Below, piece by piece: positions 35,300 through 48,075 of a DNA stretch of 64,000 bases. The notes beneath the pieces are model-generated. The model did not search any database. It had not been told where the DNA came from and saw only the letters and a program-made list of their open reading frames with translations. This DNA is from Datnioides undecimradiatus (lineage: Eukaryota > Chordata > Actinopteri > Lobotiformes > Datnioididae): the NCBI GenBank assembly GCA_008933995.1, contig WARS01000016.1, forward strand, positions 5,804,215-5,868,214, in the 5' to 3' direction. The number at the start of each line of letters is the position of its first letter. Position 1 is the stretch's first letter. The translations under genes were made by a program, and so were the position numbers.

Positions 35300-38200
35300 A
35301 GTGGTACACCATAAAGTTCTGTGGGAAACTGTTCTTCATTAACAACATCCATCAGCGATACCATACCTGCATCTTGATTGGAAAGCATTGGATAATAAGG
35401 TATAATTTGCAGAAATGTACAGATTCTTCCTCTGCTGAATGTCAACCTTTCAACACCTTTATCAGCACCTGCTGCAAAGGAGCAGATTTAGCCCTCACGC
35501 TGCTGCGGTCTTCAGACCCCACAGTGACAGTGAGAGTGAAACAGAAGCATAATTACTTTGTTTTTCAGGCCTGTTAGTGACAGTATTTGCAGCAAGACTG
35601 ACCACTAAACCAGTATTGCCATAAAGTTGTTGACATTTGTCAGAACAAACAGCAGCATGCGTTGATGTGACACATCTTGACTGTAGGCCTTCTACAGTTG
35701 CACTGGCCAGCAATGTTTAGGGCTCTGTATTTCAGCTTTAGTTTAATAATCAGTTGCAGAGTACGATTAGTCTATAAATTAATAATTCATAGATGATTCA
35801 TCCGTTTTTCCAACTAAGACTTTGGATGTTTCCCAGAAAACTCACCACAGAACTCTCAACAAAAGCCTATAAAGCTATATGTCCTCTGACGAGACAACCT
35901 AACCTCTAGTTGAGGACGTCACGCAGTGTTAGAAAATAAGATTTTGCAAACATGATGAAACTCAGCATGAGAAAAGATCCCAATATCAAACATAGTTATA
36001 TTTGCCTTAAAAACGGGTGTGTTTGGTCCCGTTTGTTTGTATTGACCTTCAGCGTCCTTTACTGTTCTGCTAGAAGCCTCAGAGAACACACACACGCTCT
36101 CAGTGTGTCGCTGGAGAGGAACGCTGATCTTCTGCATGAGCAGAGATGGTTATGCAACGGTCTCACCACAGCAGGTGCGACACACTGACAGCGGCGTGTT
36201 GTGAGAAGTGAGGAGGGAGAGGCGGACAGCCAGGGCTATTTTTAAAGCCACTATTGGAGCCATCAGTAAGGTCGGTTGGCTCGGATGCGGCATTATTCCG
36301 CCTGCCTGCCGACTTCTAGGAGGGCTCTTTAATTTTTTTTTCTTTTTTTGCACCGCTGTAGTTTTAGTGGCAAGCTTGGATGATGACAATAAAATGCATA
36401 TAGATGAATATTTGAAAAGAGCTGTACTGTGATGAAAAGGGGCACACAGCGCCAGATCTGTCAGGGATAAAACACTCGAGTTTTAAGTGGTGCTCTGAGG
36501 AGAAGGACAGGATTATACCGACTATAATACTGTGCTGCAGACATTATTTTTTTTAAGATGCCACATAACGAATACTCAGGGACCATTTGTTCGAGGAATA
36601 CTGTCTCCCCAGCAGGACCATTTGCTGTATTAAGACTATCGAGCATCTGTACGTGCTGCATTTATCAGTCTTCTATAGCCAAAAGCAAATCAAGAGTTAT
36701 GAGAATTAAACTTTTCTCTTGTACAACAGAGCAGATGATTTACTCCTGTACCCATGCTAAGAGCCAGTAGCGACTCTGAGCATCCAGCATCGAATAACAC
36801 GATCAGTTACTCAGTGGGTGTATGTATCTATGCACCATTGGCTCCTCTATCTGAGCCCAGCTTTAGTTAATCTAACCTCGGCTAGCTCATGCAATGCGAG
36901 CAGGCAACTGTGGCTAAGGACCCACTACTTTACACCCAGCACCGAATTCAATTAACTGCCCGACTGGAAAATGAGTGTTTGGGGAAATAAAGCATAGATC
37001 GAGGAGGCAAAGAAACACGGGCATTACTGTAGTTGATGTGGCCGTGCACATTTGTTATGATTTGCTGGAGCAAAGCAACCAGCAGGGTAAACGTTTGGCA
37101 ACGGGAAGTTGTTGGGGGCCTTCGATTCTAATGTGAAAAGCCACAGAACAACATAACAGAGTACAATATGAGAGAGGAATTACCTGCGTTATATGTTGCT
37201 GAACTCTTTACAAAACAACCAAATAACAGGAAAAGAGATTAAAACAAAGGGATGAAAAAGGTTGCTGAGTCACTGCCTCTAGGCAACAATATGTTTGATT
37301 GTTGTATCATTAGGAGGTTATGTATCCAGGAACGCTGCCAAACAAAAAGAGAACATTTTGAGTGATACAAATAAGTCGCCAGATGGGCTGCAAAATACTA
37401 CTTTCTGGATATGATGCTGTGTGGTGCTGTTAGGCATGATATATTATAAACTGTATCAGATTATGGAATAAAAATATCTGAATTAAGAATTATAGATCAG
37501 ACGTAGGCAAGGGCTGAAGTGAAATGTCTTTAAATTGTCTTTACTACTAATATTCCATGTAAAATGACTACATGCTGCCAATTATACTCCTGATACACCC
37601 TGACAATTGACACGCTCATAACATGTACCCAAATCAATTGAATAGTAAAGCATGATTTGTATTTAAACATCTTTTAAAAAATGTTTTAAATAGCTGAAGC
37701 TCCTTGTGCTCTAGGCTGAAATGAAGACTGGAAACTTCGTGGCAGAATCAGAGTTTACCGGGCCATGTTGTAGCCATGTACTGCTTTATCGGCTGAACAT
37801 TAGCAAATTTGTCTGTTGTGTTCCATCAGTGTTGGCTAAATGTAGCAATAGCTAGCGTACCCGCCTGCTGATATGGGAAAAGAGGGCACTAGGCGGACGC
37901 GTGTGTTTGATTTCACATAATGTGAAAGGACAAAGATCAGACACATGCAGTTGTAGGAGTTCCAGTGACATTTCAAGTGGAGATACCAAATCCAACAATT
38001 GCAGCACATCAAATCTCCTCGTGCATTTGATAAACAGACATGAATGAAGTTACCAAAATGCTGATTTTTAATATTTTTAAAAAAAAAATTTTTTTTGATG
38101 GCATGGATATGATGAGCCAGTAGCTAATAAATGTAAGGTCACTAAATGAGTCAAATAAAATGACAAAAATCGCCCCACCCTCCAATAACACAACCTGCGA

Positions 38201-39440
38201 TGGACTCACCTACTCACCGTTGGCCAATGTATTTGTCCGATTGCCACACACTACTGCACAGCAAAGATCTGAAAGCTCTGTTGGACGGTTTTCATGTTTG
38301 AGACTTACGGAGGATGAATCACTAACTTTGGTTGAACAGCTGACTTTGTACCTGTTTGCATCTGGTTTATTTAGACACAGATCTAAGCATTGGGAAGCCA
38401 TACTGCTTTAAGTGCAGTTGTTGGTCTCATCGTATTGGAGAGGAGTATTTCACTCGAAAAGATTGAGTCATTTGTTCACACCTGTATCTGAATTATATAT
38501 CAGTACCTGTTGTGTAGCTTGAGCAGGACAAGACAAGCCCCATGTGCTCACAATTAGGACCCTGGGCTATAGGAGTGCTCGTGATTCTTGCTTTGAAAAT
38601 GACTTTATCCATTAATGGATTATCAAAATAGAAGGCAGTTGTCTTCATGGCAGTAATAAAGACTAATTGTTTTGGGTCTAACCCACGTTGCTACTGCGGG
38701 GGTGGATATTCTACTGATCCACTTTTATAAACTCATCCCCGCTTCAGACAGCTCAACGCACAGCACAGCCCTAGAGCTATTAATTAAAGGACACACCGTA
38801 GAGACAGTAAACAAGCTCTGTCCTGACAGTGCAAGCGATGTACATTACCACTGCAGCAGACAGTCGACCACATCGGTGGCTGCAGGTGCTTCTCTTTCTC
38901 TCTCTCTCTTCCCGCATCTTTCAGCAGGTTTTATCTCGGAGAGAAGTGGTAATGAAACAGGAGTGAAGTCGTTTAGAGAAAAGCTGTTGATAGTAACACT
39001 GAAAACCGAGACTGCGACGCACTTCCTCTGAGGGTTGTCTGATAGTCGCCACAAGCTGGGGACAACCAGTCGTAAAGGGAGCTGATGAGCAGAAATTCAC
39101 TCAGAAATCGAAACTCTGTCTCCCTTTTCCCTTCTGCAGTCTTATATGTGTTTTCCTCTCTCTAAACCCCAGAGTTTGGAGGGGCAACCAACTGTGGGCT
39201 TTTCATTGTAACCTCATGGGACGATAATGCCTCTATTTCGTCTGAACACTTCAGAAAATCTGAAAATCTCCCTCCCTCAGTCTGTCTCTCTGCCTTCTTC
39301 CTTATCTGTCTTATTGCCCTCATGGTTGACCAAAGGAAAATCTCCTACTGCCAGAGGAGCCATCCTAGCTTGTCCCAAAGCAATTACAAGCCTGCCTATT
39401 TCTTACCCTCAGCTAAACATATTGCCGACTGATATTGCAT
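35300..39440. other. Repeat-poor non-coding stretch
   Basis: No gene and no recognised transposon. An exact 8-bp inverted repeat with a one-base spacer (TTTCACAT-A-ATGTGAAA) lies at 37911-37927. An A/T run lies at about 38081-38097, and a short (CT)n run at 38892-38910. Confidence 0.45.
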
Positions 39441-39465
39441 GACTTCCTTCTCCTACCTCCTCTAG

Positions 39466-39701
39466 CTGAAGATAACAGTGAAAAGTACACTCATACTGCG
39501 GTGAAATTGTCTGGGGAACTTCTCAAAGACTTTGCTTCTGAAGTTAAGCCTTTTGAAAACCTCCCTTTGTTGCAGTTTGAAATTAAGAGCCCTAACTGGC
39601 AGCCTGTGTGGACAATGAGAAGAACATCAGACCATGCTGGTAATGTGAAAGTTTATAGGAATGCAGGAGTGTTTTTTAACACCTTTCAAACATACACTTT
39701 G
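39466..39701 (+). other. Best splice-bounded exon-like stretch
   Basis: A pyrimidine-rich tract ending in CCTCCTCTAG precedes 39466, and a strong donor (TTTG/GTAAGTAA) follows 39701. The 236 bases between are open in one frame: two bases of a split codon, then 78 codons. The translation starts EDNSEKYTHTAVKLSGELL and includes PNWQPVWTMRRTS and VYRNAGVFFNTFQTYTL. It has mixed charged and hydrophobic composition, without simple-sequence bias. I recognise no family. A pyrimidine-rich acceptor (CTTGCTACCAG, exon start 41450) lies 1.7 kb downstream in the matching phase but reaches a stop after 23 codons. It could be a real internal or lncRNA exon, an exonised relic, or chance. Confidence 0.25.
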
Positions 39702-39902
39702 GTAAGTAAATGTGTTAATTTTTCCATGTTGTTCTCATGGTTACTGCACGGAAGTCAAACATCATAACATTGATGAGACATTTGCAACAGGTGTGAAACG
39801 AATGTTGTCACATTAACATGAAGCAAACAGCACAAACAGAGGACTAAGAGCACTGGAAGTCTTTTAATCATCGTCCCTAAATAAACTGAGATTTCATGGA
39901 GC

Positions 39903-40016
39903 ACCAAGGTGGCCTGAGGTTAGCGTGCAGACCATGAACTGCAACATCTTCGGCTCAGATCCTGCATGGAACCATTGTTGAATGTCACTTCTCCCTGACT
40001 TCCTGTCACCTCTCGA
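39903..40016 (+). mobile_element. SINE-like fragment, tRNA-derived head
   Basis: Contains an A-box-like GGTTAGCGTGCAGACC. Further on it has GAACTGCAACATCTTCGGCT, a degenerate B-box-like GGCTCAGATCC, and TTGTTGAATGTCACTTCTCC followed by a C/T-rich tail. The reverse complement at 43222-43331 shares GAACYGCAACRTCT and GTTGWATGTCRYTYCTC in the same order. This identifies an old dispersed SINE family of fish. It is too diverged to be a tRNA gene. Confidence 0.65.
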
Positions 40017-41943
40017 CCTGGTTCCAGGTCTAAACTGACAATTCATCAACATGTTACGAGTGTTGGATTTCAAAATGACACGCAGGACCTGCCGTTCTCC
40101 TTGTATTTCTTTCTACTCCCCTCCCTCCCACCTACCTAAGAAGACACAGCCTAGCTGCCTGTTAACGAGCTTACGGAAGTTTTAGTCAGTAGCAGGTGTA
40201 GTTGTCGTCAACTTGAGCAAACATTTATTGTCACTTCACCTGTCTGTCTCCACTGGAGTCTGTTGAGTCACTCTTCTGCTCTGCCATTTGTTTGTGAGAC
40301 GCCTAAATCCCCCGCTCGGTGAAACACGGAGAGCAGAGGAGAGAGACCAGCGTGACCAGCAAGATGATGTTTATTCGAGTTATTAACTGTATTTATGTGC
40401 ACCTGTTAAATTCAGCTTATTCCCAGAAAATTAGGTTATAATAAGGTGGTTATATCACACTTGAACACATGTAGTCTGTCCTTTTAAAGAAGAATTTGAA
40501 AATACAGATGACAGTTTTCAGGGTGTAAAACCAATGCTGTAACAAATCGAAACTCTAGTCTTATAGTGGCATAGCTCTCAGTGCTACAAGCTGAAAGTTT
40601 AAAATGAAAATTTAATCAAATTGTGATAAAGCAGCGACTGTGTAATAAATATCTCTGCAATATTTTATGACAGTACTTGTTGAGTTTGGACAAAAGTGGT
40701 GCAGATACAGATACCGCCGTCCCCAAAGCCATACCAGTACAAGCACTACTGCAAGTGTTTTCCCCCACAGTGGAGGGACCATCAGTCAGTCCAGCATTGT
40801 GCTTTACATATATCATAAGAGCAAACACAATAGGAATTAAATCACATCTTTGCATCTTGTCTTTTTTAACTATACTTGTTGTTGGGCTATAATGAAGTCT
40901 ACAGTCTTCCTAATAATAAATGACAACATTAATAAAAAGTATATCAGATGATCTACTGGGCTGGTAAGGGCAGTGAGAAATGGCTCCAAACTTCTCAAAA
41001 CTTCATGTTGGTCAATTAAGTCACAGAGCTGCTAATAAAAAAAAAAAAAAGTCTGTAACAGAGCTGTCCCCTTCTTTCTAATCATTCCCTCCTGCACAAT
41101 ATATACCAGCCACCAAGTATTGCAGCTGCACTCACAATGATCTTGTCACATTTGGCTGCAGCCATTACAGAACAGTTATGTAATAGAGACCTTTTTATAC
41201 AGGAGCTAAAAGCCATAACAGATGCATAAAGATGGCAATGTTGCATATTCCATGTCTGAAAATGGTTTATTTCACCATTAGAAAGACGTGGAATGTGGCG
41301 AAACAGCCTTTAGCACAAACGAGCAATGACAGACACTCAGTCCTCCGTGCTGCTGGTCGTATCAAATTCACATGAAGGTCAGCTGACGCCACCTTTTTTC
41401 ATTTTCTCTGCGTCTAAACAAACACACTTTTTTTTTTTCTTGCTACCAGGTGCCGACGTATTGCTCAGGAAGACAGTTTTCCCCTGGGGGGGTATCGGGT
41501 CAGACGCTGTGCCAAGCCTGAGAGTATGAAAATGGAGGTGACAGGATGTTGATGAGGAGGCCTGAAGCGTTACCTCCAACCGCCGTGCCCTGGAGTGCTC
41601 CTCCACTCTGCCAGCCGGTAATGAACCTGTGAAGCTCCTCTCTGCTCACCTGTCACCTACTCACCCAGTCATTCTTTACCATTTTCACCCCCCCCCCCCA
41701 ATTGCGGCATTCAGCGTTAACCAGCAGATGTGCCGATTGTTTGCAGACAAACAACAACACATTGCGTGTGCTCCCCGTGTCGGCCTTACTGAGCGCACGA
41801 ATTTAACACAACAGTGAGGAAATATGGAGTCAGTAAAGAGCACAAAACAGTCGAGTGAGTGAGAGGCGAAGTGTACAAGTTAGAAAGCGCTGGAGGGATA
41901 CAGCGGAAAAATAAGTACAGGTGTGAGTTGATAGAGGTAGATG

Positions 41944-41944
<1 letters not shown>

Positions 41945-41975
<31 letters not shown>
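41945..41975 (+). repeat. (GT)n microsatellite
   Basis: A pure GT run of about 31 bases. Confidence 0.95.
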
Positions 41976-41976
<1 letters not shown>

Positions 41977-42346
41977 ACCTCTCAGAGTTCCTGTGCCCAG
42001 CAGACTGGATCTCTCTCTCTCCTCCCTCAATCCCTCAAACCCACTGATGGAGAACATAACCTCGATATGTAAGCTGACAGAAGATTTTCACTCTCACTCC
42101 ATCCCTCTTCCTGAATATTCTCCCTTTTTCTCATTCTGCTATTTGGTGAGCCATAAAACCTTAAATAATTCCTGTAGAGAAGCAAAGAAGGAGGAGTTAT
42201 TTTGGGTGCCTGGAGTCCCAAAAAGTAAAAGTCATGTTCATTTCCTTGCACAGGTAATGTTAGGTGACTGGCGGCTGGATGTACATGAAACTCTCCTTGT
42301 TGAATCATCAGTTAAGAAGGTGATCTCTTTGATGAAAAGGACGAGC

Positions 42347-42423
42347 CTGTGCGTGTGTGTACGTGTGTGAGTGTGTGCGTGCGTGTGCGCAGGTGCCAGT
42401 GCCTGTGTGTGTGTGTGTGTGTA
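42347..42423 (+). repeat. Interrupted (GT)n / (GC-GT) tract
   Basis: GT repeats interspersed with GCGT, GCGC and GCCAGTGCC steps. Alternating purine-pyrimidine sequence of this kind is a classical Z-DNA-prone composition. Confidence 0.9.
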
Positions 42424-43221
42424 CACAAGCTCAAGGAAAGAAGTCAGCTCTAAACTTCAACTTAAAACCCCAAATATTGCCCATGTTTCTTGTGTTGTCT
42501 GTACCGCTGTCAGCAAAGGATGTTCACTCATGCAAAAAGCACTACTGAACTTTGCAAATAGAGCGAGTTAAGATTGTTTTACGTTAAGTCACGTGAGCAA
42601 TTTCCATGTGATAATAGGCTGATTCAAGATGGTTTGCAAACAGTCAAACGCAGCGTGTTTACAGTGTGCGGTGGCAACTTCTGATGAATGAAGCACAAAC
42701 TCAAATAAGCTTTGAATCAGCATCTATAGATGGACTCACGGCACAGTCAAACACACCAAGTGCATGTTGAACATAATGAGCCCTGAGACTAAGAAGAGTT
42801 TGCATTTTCATACTAAGTGCACAGTTGGAACACAACAAGGTCACTTAGATAACATGTTAGCATTCCATTCTCTCTCACATGATAGTTTACATTACTCCAT
42901 GTTCCTAACTCGTGATCTAATGGCCTGAAGGGAACCTCTGGTCACATAACAGACGGGAAGGACACTTAAAGAATTTCACAGTTTATGCTTAATATAAGGT
43001 CATAGAATTAGATTATCACAAAAGGACAAACAACAAACAAAGGAAGGTCACAATAATAACAGTTTCATACTTTCCCATTACAAGTGACACGCTACTTTCA
43101 CATTTGCTTCTAAAGCACAACGGCTGCTTTTCGCCACAAGGGGTCTTTGTCAGAAAAGCATTGACACAAGTTATTTTACCAAACTAACCTTCCTTTTATT
43201 CGCATTATTATTGAGTTTATG

Positions 43222-43331
43222 GTTTTATTAGGGAGCCAACAGGAAGGAAGTGACATGAGATGACATGAATTGAGGGGAGGAAGAGATGAGGAACGACATA
43301 CAACGCTAGCCAGAGACGTTGCGGTTCGTGT
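43222..43331 (-). mobile_element. SINE-like fragment, antisense
   Basis: The reverse complement reads CGAACCGCAACGTCTCTGGC, then GTTGTATGTCGTTCCTC and a C/T-rich part. It parallels the copy at 39903-40016, with about 20 bases missing between the two blocks. It ends toward an AATAAAACC-like tail in the minus sense. Confidence 0.6.
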
Positions 43332-43339
43332 TTGCCTTC

Positions 43340-45420
43340 TTGATGCCAAAGCTACAGTTTCAGCTGTTTTTCAAGTGAGAACAAGTTTCGGCATTCCAGT
43401 AAAATAAAAATGCGAATCAGCGATGAGTGTGTTCTGATGAGTGTGCTGCATGCAGCAATAACAATAACATAAGACTTTGTTGAAACTGATACGACCTTCA
43501 GCTGTGATCTCAAATAAATCCACTGTAATAAGCCACACCGGACCACACTTAGCTCATGGGTCATAATTGTCATAATGATAACATAGCAGGAAGTGTGTGT
43601 TTAGATCTCAAAAACAAGATATTTTGATATCTACATCAACAAGTCATTCCTCCTCCTTCTGGTTGAACAATAGGTGCAATGGAAGTATCGACTGAGGCTT
43701 GCAGGTCTCTAATACGACGTATCATGCTGTCTTTGATGAGCTTTGCCCACTTTTGAGATATTCAGTCAGATCTAAAGGATCAGATCAAATAGATATCATA
43801 ATTTCAGGCCCAGTCCACATGTTACTCATAATACGTCACGACACGGCAACTATCACTTCAATATGTCTTCAAAGCCGTCTAACATATCAGACTGAAGACA
43901 TGGTTTCTCAAATATCAAATAAAAAATAATTCAAACTGATGGTCTGATGTCATAAACCAGTCATGTTGTTAAATTATAAGGAGACTCCTATGTTTTTATA
44001 TTGAATAATATTGGGGAAACCATTAAAAGAAACTTTCAAATGTAAATTTATGATGGTTAATAACATTCCTCCTCCTCCTGTTTTGCAGCTCTATTCTTCT
44101 CTCTTTTTTATTCCTGTGTCCTTTTAACCTCATCCTGTAGACGAGGTCTCATCCATTTAAATAGGACCAGGCAATAGAGTAGAAATTACACCGACTGGGC
44201 CAGATAACCTCTGTTTCTTCACATCTCCCGCTTTCATTCATTCCCCTTTTCACATCCCAGTCTCATATTTGCTGTTTTAGTATCAGAGCCTGCTTGAAGC
44301 CGCATTATTTTATCAGCACGCCCGCTCCTGGCAACACTTTGACCCACCGTGAGGCGATTGATGAAGGTGTGTGCGCAGGAGCCAACTTCTGGCTGGGGTG
44401 GAAATATTTGCCTTTCCATAAAGCATTTTGTCTAGACAAAGTGAAATGGAATATAAATTAACAAACACTCCGAGATGCAAAATATGACTGGGAGGTGATT
44501 TAGTTTGGTCTCAAGAACGGTCGAGACCACCGTCTGCGTGATTTACCACAGCACTATATCTGTAGTCCATCAGCTGGGATAATTGAAACGTATTTTAATT
44601 AAAACATTTGCCATCAATCAAAGGAAATCCACCCAATAATAAAACAGATGAAATACCATTGTGGTATATTAGTGTCTTCCACTGAGCCTTTGTGTTGTAA
44701 ATAGCACTACTGTGTTTTTGATTCCTGAAATTTTGAATAGTTTGCATGGAATTCCAAAAAATACATTTATATGGGCTTGACTCGGCAGCGCAAAGGCGTC
44801 GCATAATTCATCCTGACCACTCTATTAAACGCAAACGCAGATGCATCCCTAGTGATGACAGGGACTCGGTGCTCAGGGTCGCAGTGTCTCCTCAATGGCA
44901 ATATGTGGCACTAAAATGGAAAACAATACATGCATTGGGAGGCAGGCCAGGCAGCGGGCTCAGAGGAACCAAAGGTCGTTGTCTTTCAATAAATCAGTGG
45001 AGGCAATAGCAGGGATGATTGTATAGGCTGGTGGCCATAGTGGAGCCATTACTTATCCCCCTGTCAGCTCACTGGGTCCAGTCATTGTGCTCAGGCCGGC
45101 AGCGGGTCACACAGTAGTGCCAGGAAGAGCTCCGAAACATACAATAAAACACCCTCCTGCTCTTGTGCAAATCGCACGCTTGCGTACAAGTGCAATTAGA
45201 ATAAAACTGCACATTACCACTGTGGATGTTTGTAGTAGCCTGTCTCTGAGTGCCCGAGTGTGTATGTGTGCGAGTGAGTCACGTCAGCTTGCTGCAGTTC
45301 CTCCTGACCTTATAAGGCCGCAGCTAATCTGCAGTCAGCCTGTGGTGTCATTAGTCCTGTCATTTGTCACTCTCCTAGCAGCTCGTACTTTCACATATTC
45401 ATCAGTGACTGTCTAACAAT
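43340..45420. other. Non-coding stretch, partly conserved-element-like
   Basis: No coding gene. The blocks at 44440-44620 and 44800-44880 are repeat-free with many ATTA and AACAAA cores. Frames at 44746-45009 and 45087-45416 show no domain. Confidence 0.4.
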
Positions 45421-45540
45421 AGCGTGGGTGATTTGCAATCATAATGCAATTATGAGGCTGTATTGACGTGATTAAAATTTAATATTCCACCGCAGGACAG
45501 GGCTGCAAGTGGTTGTTTTAACAATGCTGACAGCAGAGGA
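45421..45540. other. Candidate conserved non-coding element core
   Basis: The segment GCAATCATAATGCAATTATG, then GACGTGATTAAAATTTAATA, packs several homeodomain cores and a near-palindromic ATAATGCAATTAT into 60 bases. No repeat likeness. Conservation was not measured. Confidence 0.3.
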
Positions 45541-46186
45541 GCACAGAGAGGATGTCATTGCCCCTCTGACCAGATGGAAGAGAAGAAGTTACACTAGAGA
45601 GGAAATTAATGAGGGGAGCTGATGTACAGATGAGGGGGTATTAACCTACAAGTAGGGAAGTTGTCTTCCAGTATCTTTGCTGCCCGTGCTCCCGCCCACT
45701 TCGTGTAAACTGTCCTTGCTGAGGATCTGCACCATGAGGCTGTGGAGTCAAGGTCATTCCTGCTACATCAGAGTGATTCAGGACCAATAAAACCAAACAA
45801 CCTGAGTGGCCCCAGCACTGGACTGGGAGGCAGAACATGATTTGTTTTCCAAAGCCCACAGGACACTACCAACAGTATATAAACCACAGCACTCAAACAG
45901 CACTCCTCTGGTATGCAGCACCTGCACCAACAATGCTCCAATCAATTTCCTTCTTTGCTGTGTCATTACCTGATTGATTGAGCTCCGGGAGCTCTGTTCA
46001 GTATTGCTTTGGTCTGTACATACACTGCACATACACTTGAGCTTATTATTTCTACAATGATAATGAAAACCATGTCAATATAAGAAAATCTCTATTATAT
46101 TGTTGTCTATATCTATTGTTGACAGACAGAAATGAGTCAGCAACAATTTGTATGATTCATTCATTAAGTCTTTTGCCAAGCAACAG

Positions 46187-46205
46187 TATTATTATTATTA
46201 TTTTT
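46187..46205 (+). repeat. (ATT)n short microsatellite
   Basis: About five ATT units followed by T. Confidence 0.9.
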
Positions 46206-46519
46206 GATCCAGCTTCACAAATGTACATGGGCTCACCCCTACATATAGCATTTAGTCTGGAACCAAACTCCTGGCTCACAGTGCAATCATGGGGTGACCC
46301 ATGTGTCCCAGGGAGCAACTATGCATGGCTGAGAGAGAGGCTCTGACTGCATGTGCAAATGCACCAGCTCTTCAGAGAATTTGGCCTTTTTATAGCAGGA
46401 CTCTGCATGTCTGATGGGGGACCTGTAGCCACAGACTGGTAGCAAGAGTACCAGCAGGTTTGGTAGTTGTCAAAGCACTATGCCAGTTTGGAGAGTCTGT
46501 GGAGGTGGGATTTGGACTC

Positions 46520-46800
46520 AAGGAATAATAAAAGCAGCCAAAAAGAGTTTCCAGCATGGGGCGGCTAGACTCACCCTTAGATGTAAGATACAGGATGAGG
46601 AGTTCTGATCTTTTAATGTCAGAAGGAGCCAGTTAAGGTGGTTTGGCATCTGATCAGGATGCCTCCAGGATTCTTCCCTTTTGGAGCTCTTGCTGGGCAT
46701 GTTCAAAACTCTGAATATACTGTATTATGTGTCTCATCGGGTCGGTATTGCTGGATGGAGCAGAAAAATGGATGGATAAGGGGATGGAGGGATGGAGTGT
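46520..46800 (+). mobile_element. LINE 3' end relic with broken reverse-transcriptase-ORF tail
   Basis: Translation of 46532-46600 gives AKKSFQHGAARLTLR, and 46621-46647 gives RRSQLRWFG followed by a frameshift or stop. Both blocks match the C-terminal part of the ORF of a non-LTR retrotransposon very common in fish. The DNA ends in an ATGGATGGATAAGG and GGATGGAG-rich tail (46767-46797), typical of that element's 3' terminus. The 5' part is absent, as expected for a 5'-truncated insertion. Several frameshifts show it is dead. I do not assign the clade. Confidence 0.7.
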
Positions 46801-46809
46801 GTGGATGAA

Positions 46810-48070
46810 CTACAACAATACAAAATTCACAACACAAAGTTTGTTGAAACTTATTGTAAGAATGAACACGATTCTGATATTCAAAGTATTCAGACATAAA
46901 TACCATGCAAACACATTTGTTAATCCTCAATTGCAAATACATTGCAGAGTCCAACAATGTCAGTTAATTACTGTACTTTAACAAACAAATGCCTTGTACT
47001 TGTGTAATTATGATAAAGCTGAATCTAATCTAGTCTAATCACATCTGTGTGTTGTTTATCAGTCATAAGGGAGAGACAGATGGTTCCTTTCTCTTGTGTG
47101 AGCTAAATAATTCATAGATCATATGTAGATAGCGAGTTTGATTTGACCTTCAGCATCTCCACTAAATAATGTTAATTTAAAAAAAACCAAACAAAACATA
47201 CAGGATAGTAGATGAACACACACTCCTGGTGTGTCGTTATCATCTCCTGGTGCGTTGATAGATTCAAAACTACAGTTCTGGGCGCTGTAGAGTTGTAAAT
47301 ATGCCGAACCGCACACGCGCAAACTCATTTGGAAACTTTTAGTAACTATCCATCATCCGGCAGAGTTGGTCTGTCAGCTCAAATCACGACACTCTAAAAT
47401 AAAACAAAATAAAAAATTATTGCAGTGTCTTCAGTAGCATCGTAGCACTATAATGAATGTGGCAACAGTTTCTGTTTTTTTTTCTTTCCTCTTCACAATA
47501 TTACACACTTAAAATAGATCTTGCTATCGAATGTTGTCACATCCATCAAAACAAAAACAACACTGCTCTGGAGCGAGACGTCTCGATAATACAATACATT
47601 ATAAAAAATAAAAAATGAAAAAAATACAGATTCAGATTCAAAAGGCATCCTGAGGATACATGGGGAGATATTCTACAAGCACCCCTCATTACTTCTGGAG
47701 CACAATCTGTCTTTGTCTCAATGTTATAAATACTGCTGCCGAATCTATAAAAAGATTTTGCTGATATTCATTTATATAAAATAAGTTAATTTAATTTATG
47801 AAACTAATTTTAGCGTGTAAAATCATTGCAGCGGTCTGACACTTTCTGTGACTGTGCACCGACATTTTTAGCAATTATGGATCACTTTTGCATCAGTCAC
47901 CTGATGATCTGAGTCTGTTTCCATTCTTTGCAAGTGCTTCTGATTCATTCGCAATAACTCACCAATAAATAGGATTGGACAAGGCAGACTTAGAGTCAGA
48001 TTTAGTGTGCCTGCACAAACAATCATTCTGTGTCTTCTTTGCCTGTTAAATTGATTTATTGGCAAAACTT
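46810..48070. other. Non-coding AT-rich stretch
   Basis: No gene. A-rich runs lie at 47400-47420 and 47590-47630. A perfect 12-bp palindrome CGAGACGTCTCG lies at 47574-47585. Confidence 0.45.
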
Positions 48071-48075
48071 TGCAG

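Larger units (their letters stand above)
40030..43215. other. Non-coding stretch with simple repeats
   Basis: No gene. An A run lies at about 41036-41051, a poly-T run before a CTTGCTACCAG acceptor-like motif at 41428-41449, and a poly-C run at about 41690-41699. Frames crossing the GT tracts are artefacts. Confidence 0.45.

Noticed and set aside
38665-39031. 119-codon plus-strand frame
   Set aside because: Includes a CT-rich simple run; no domain and weak splice context.
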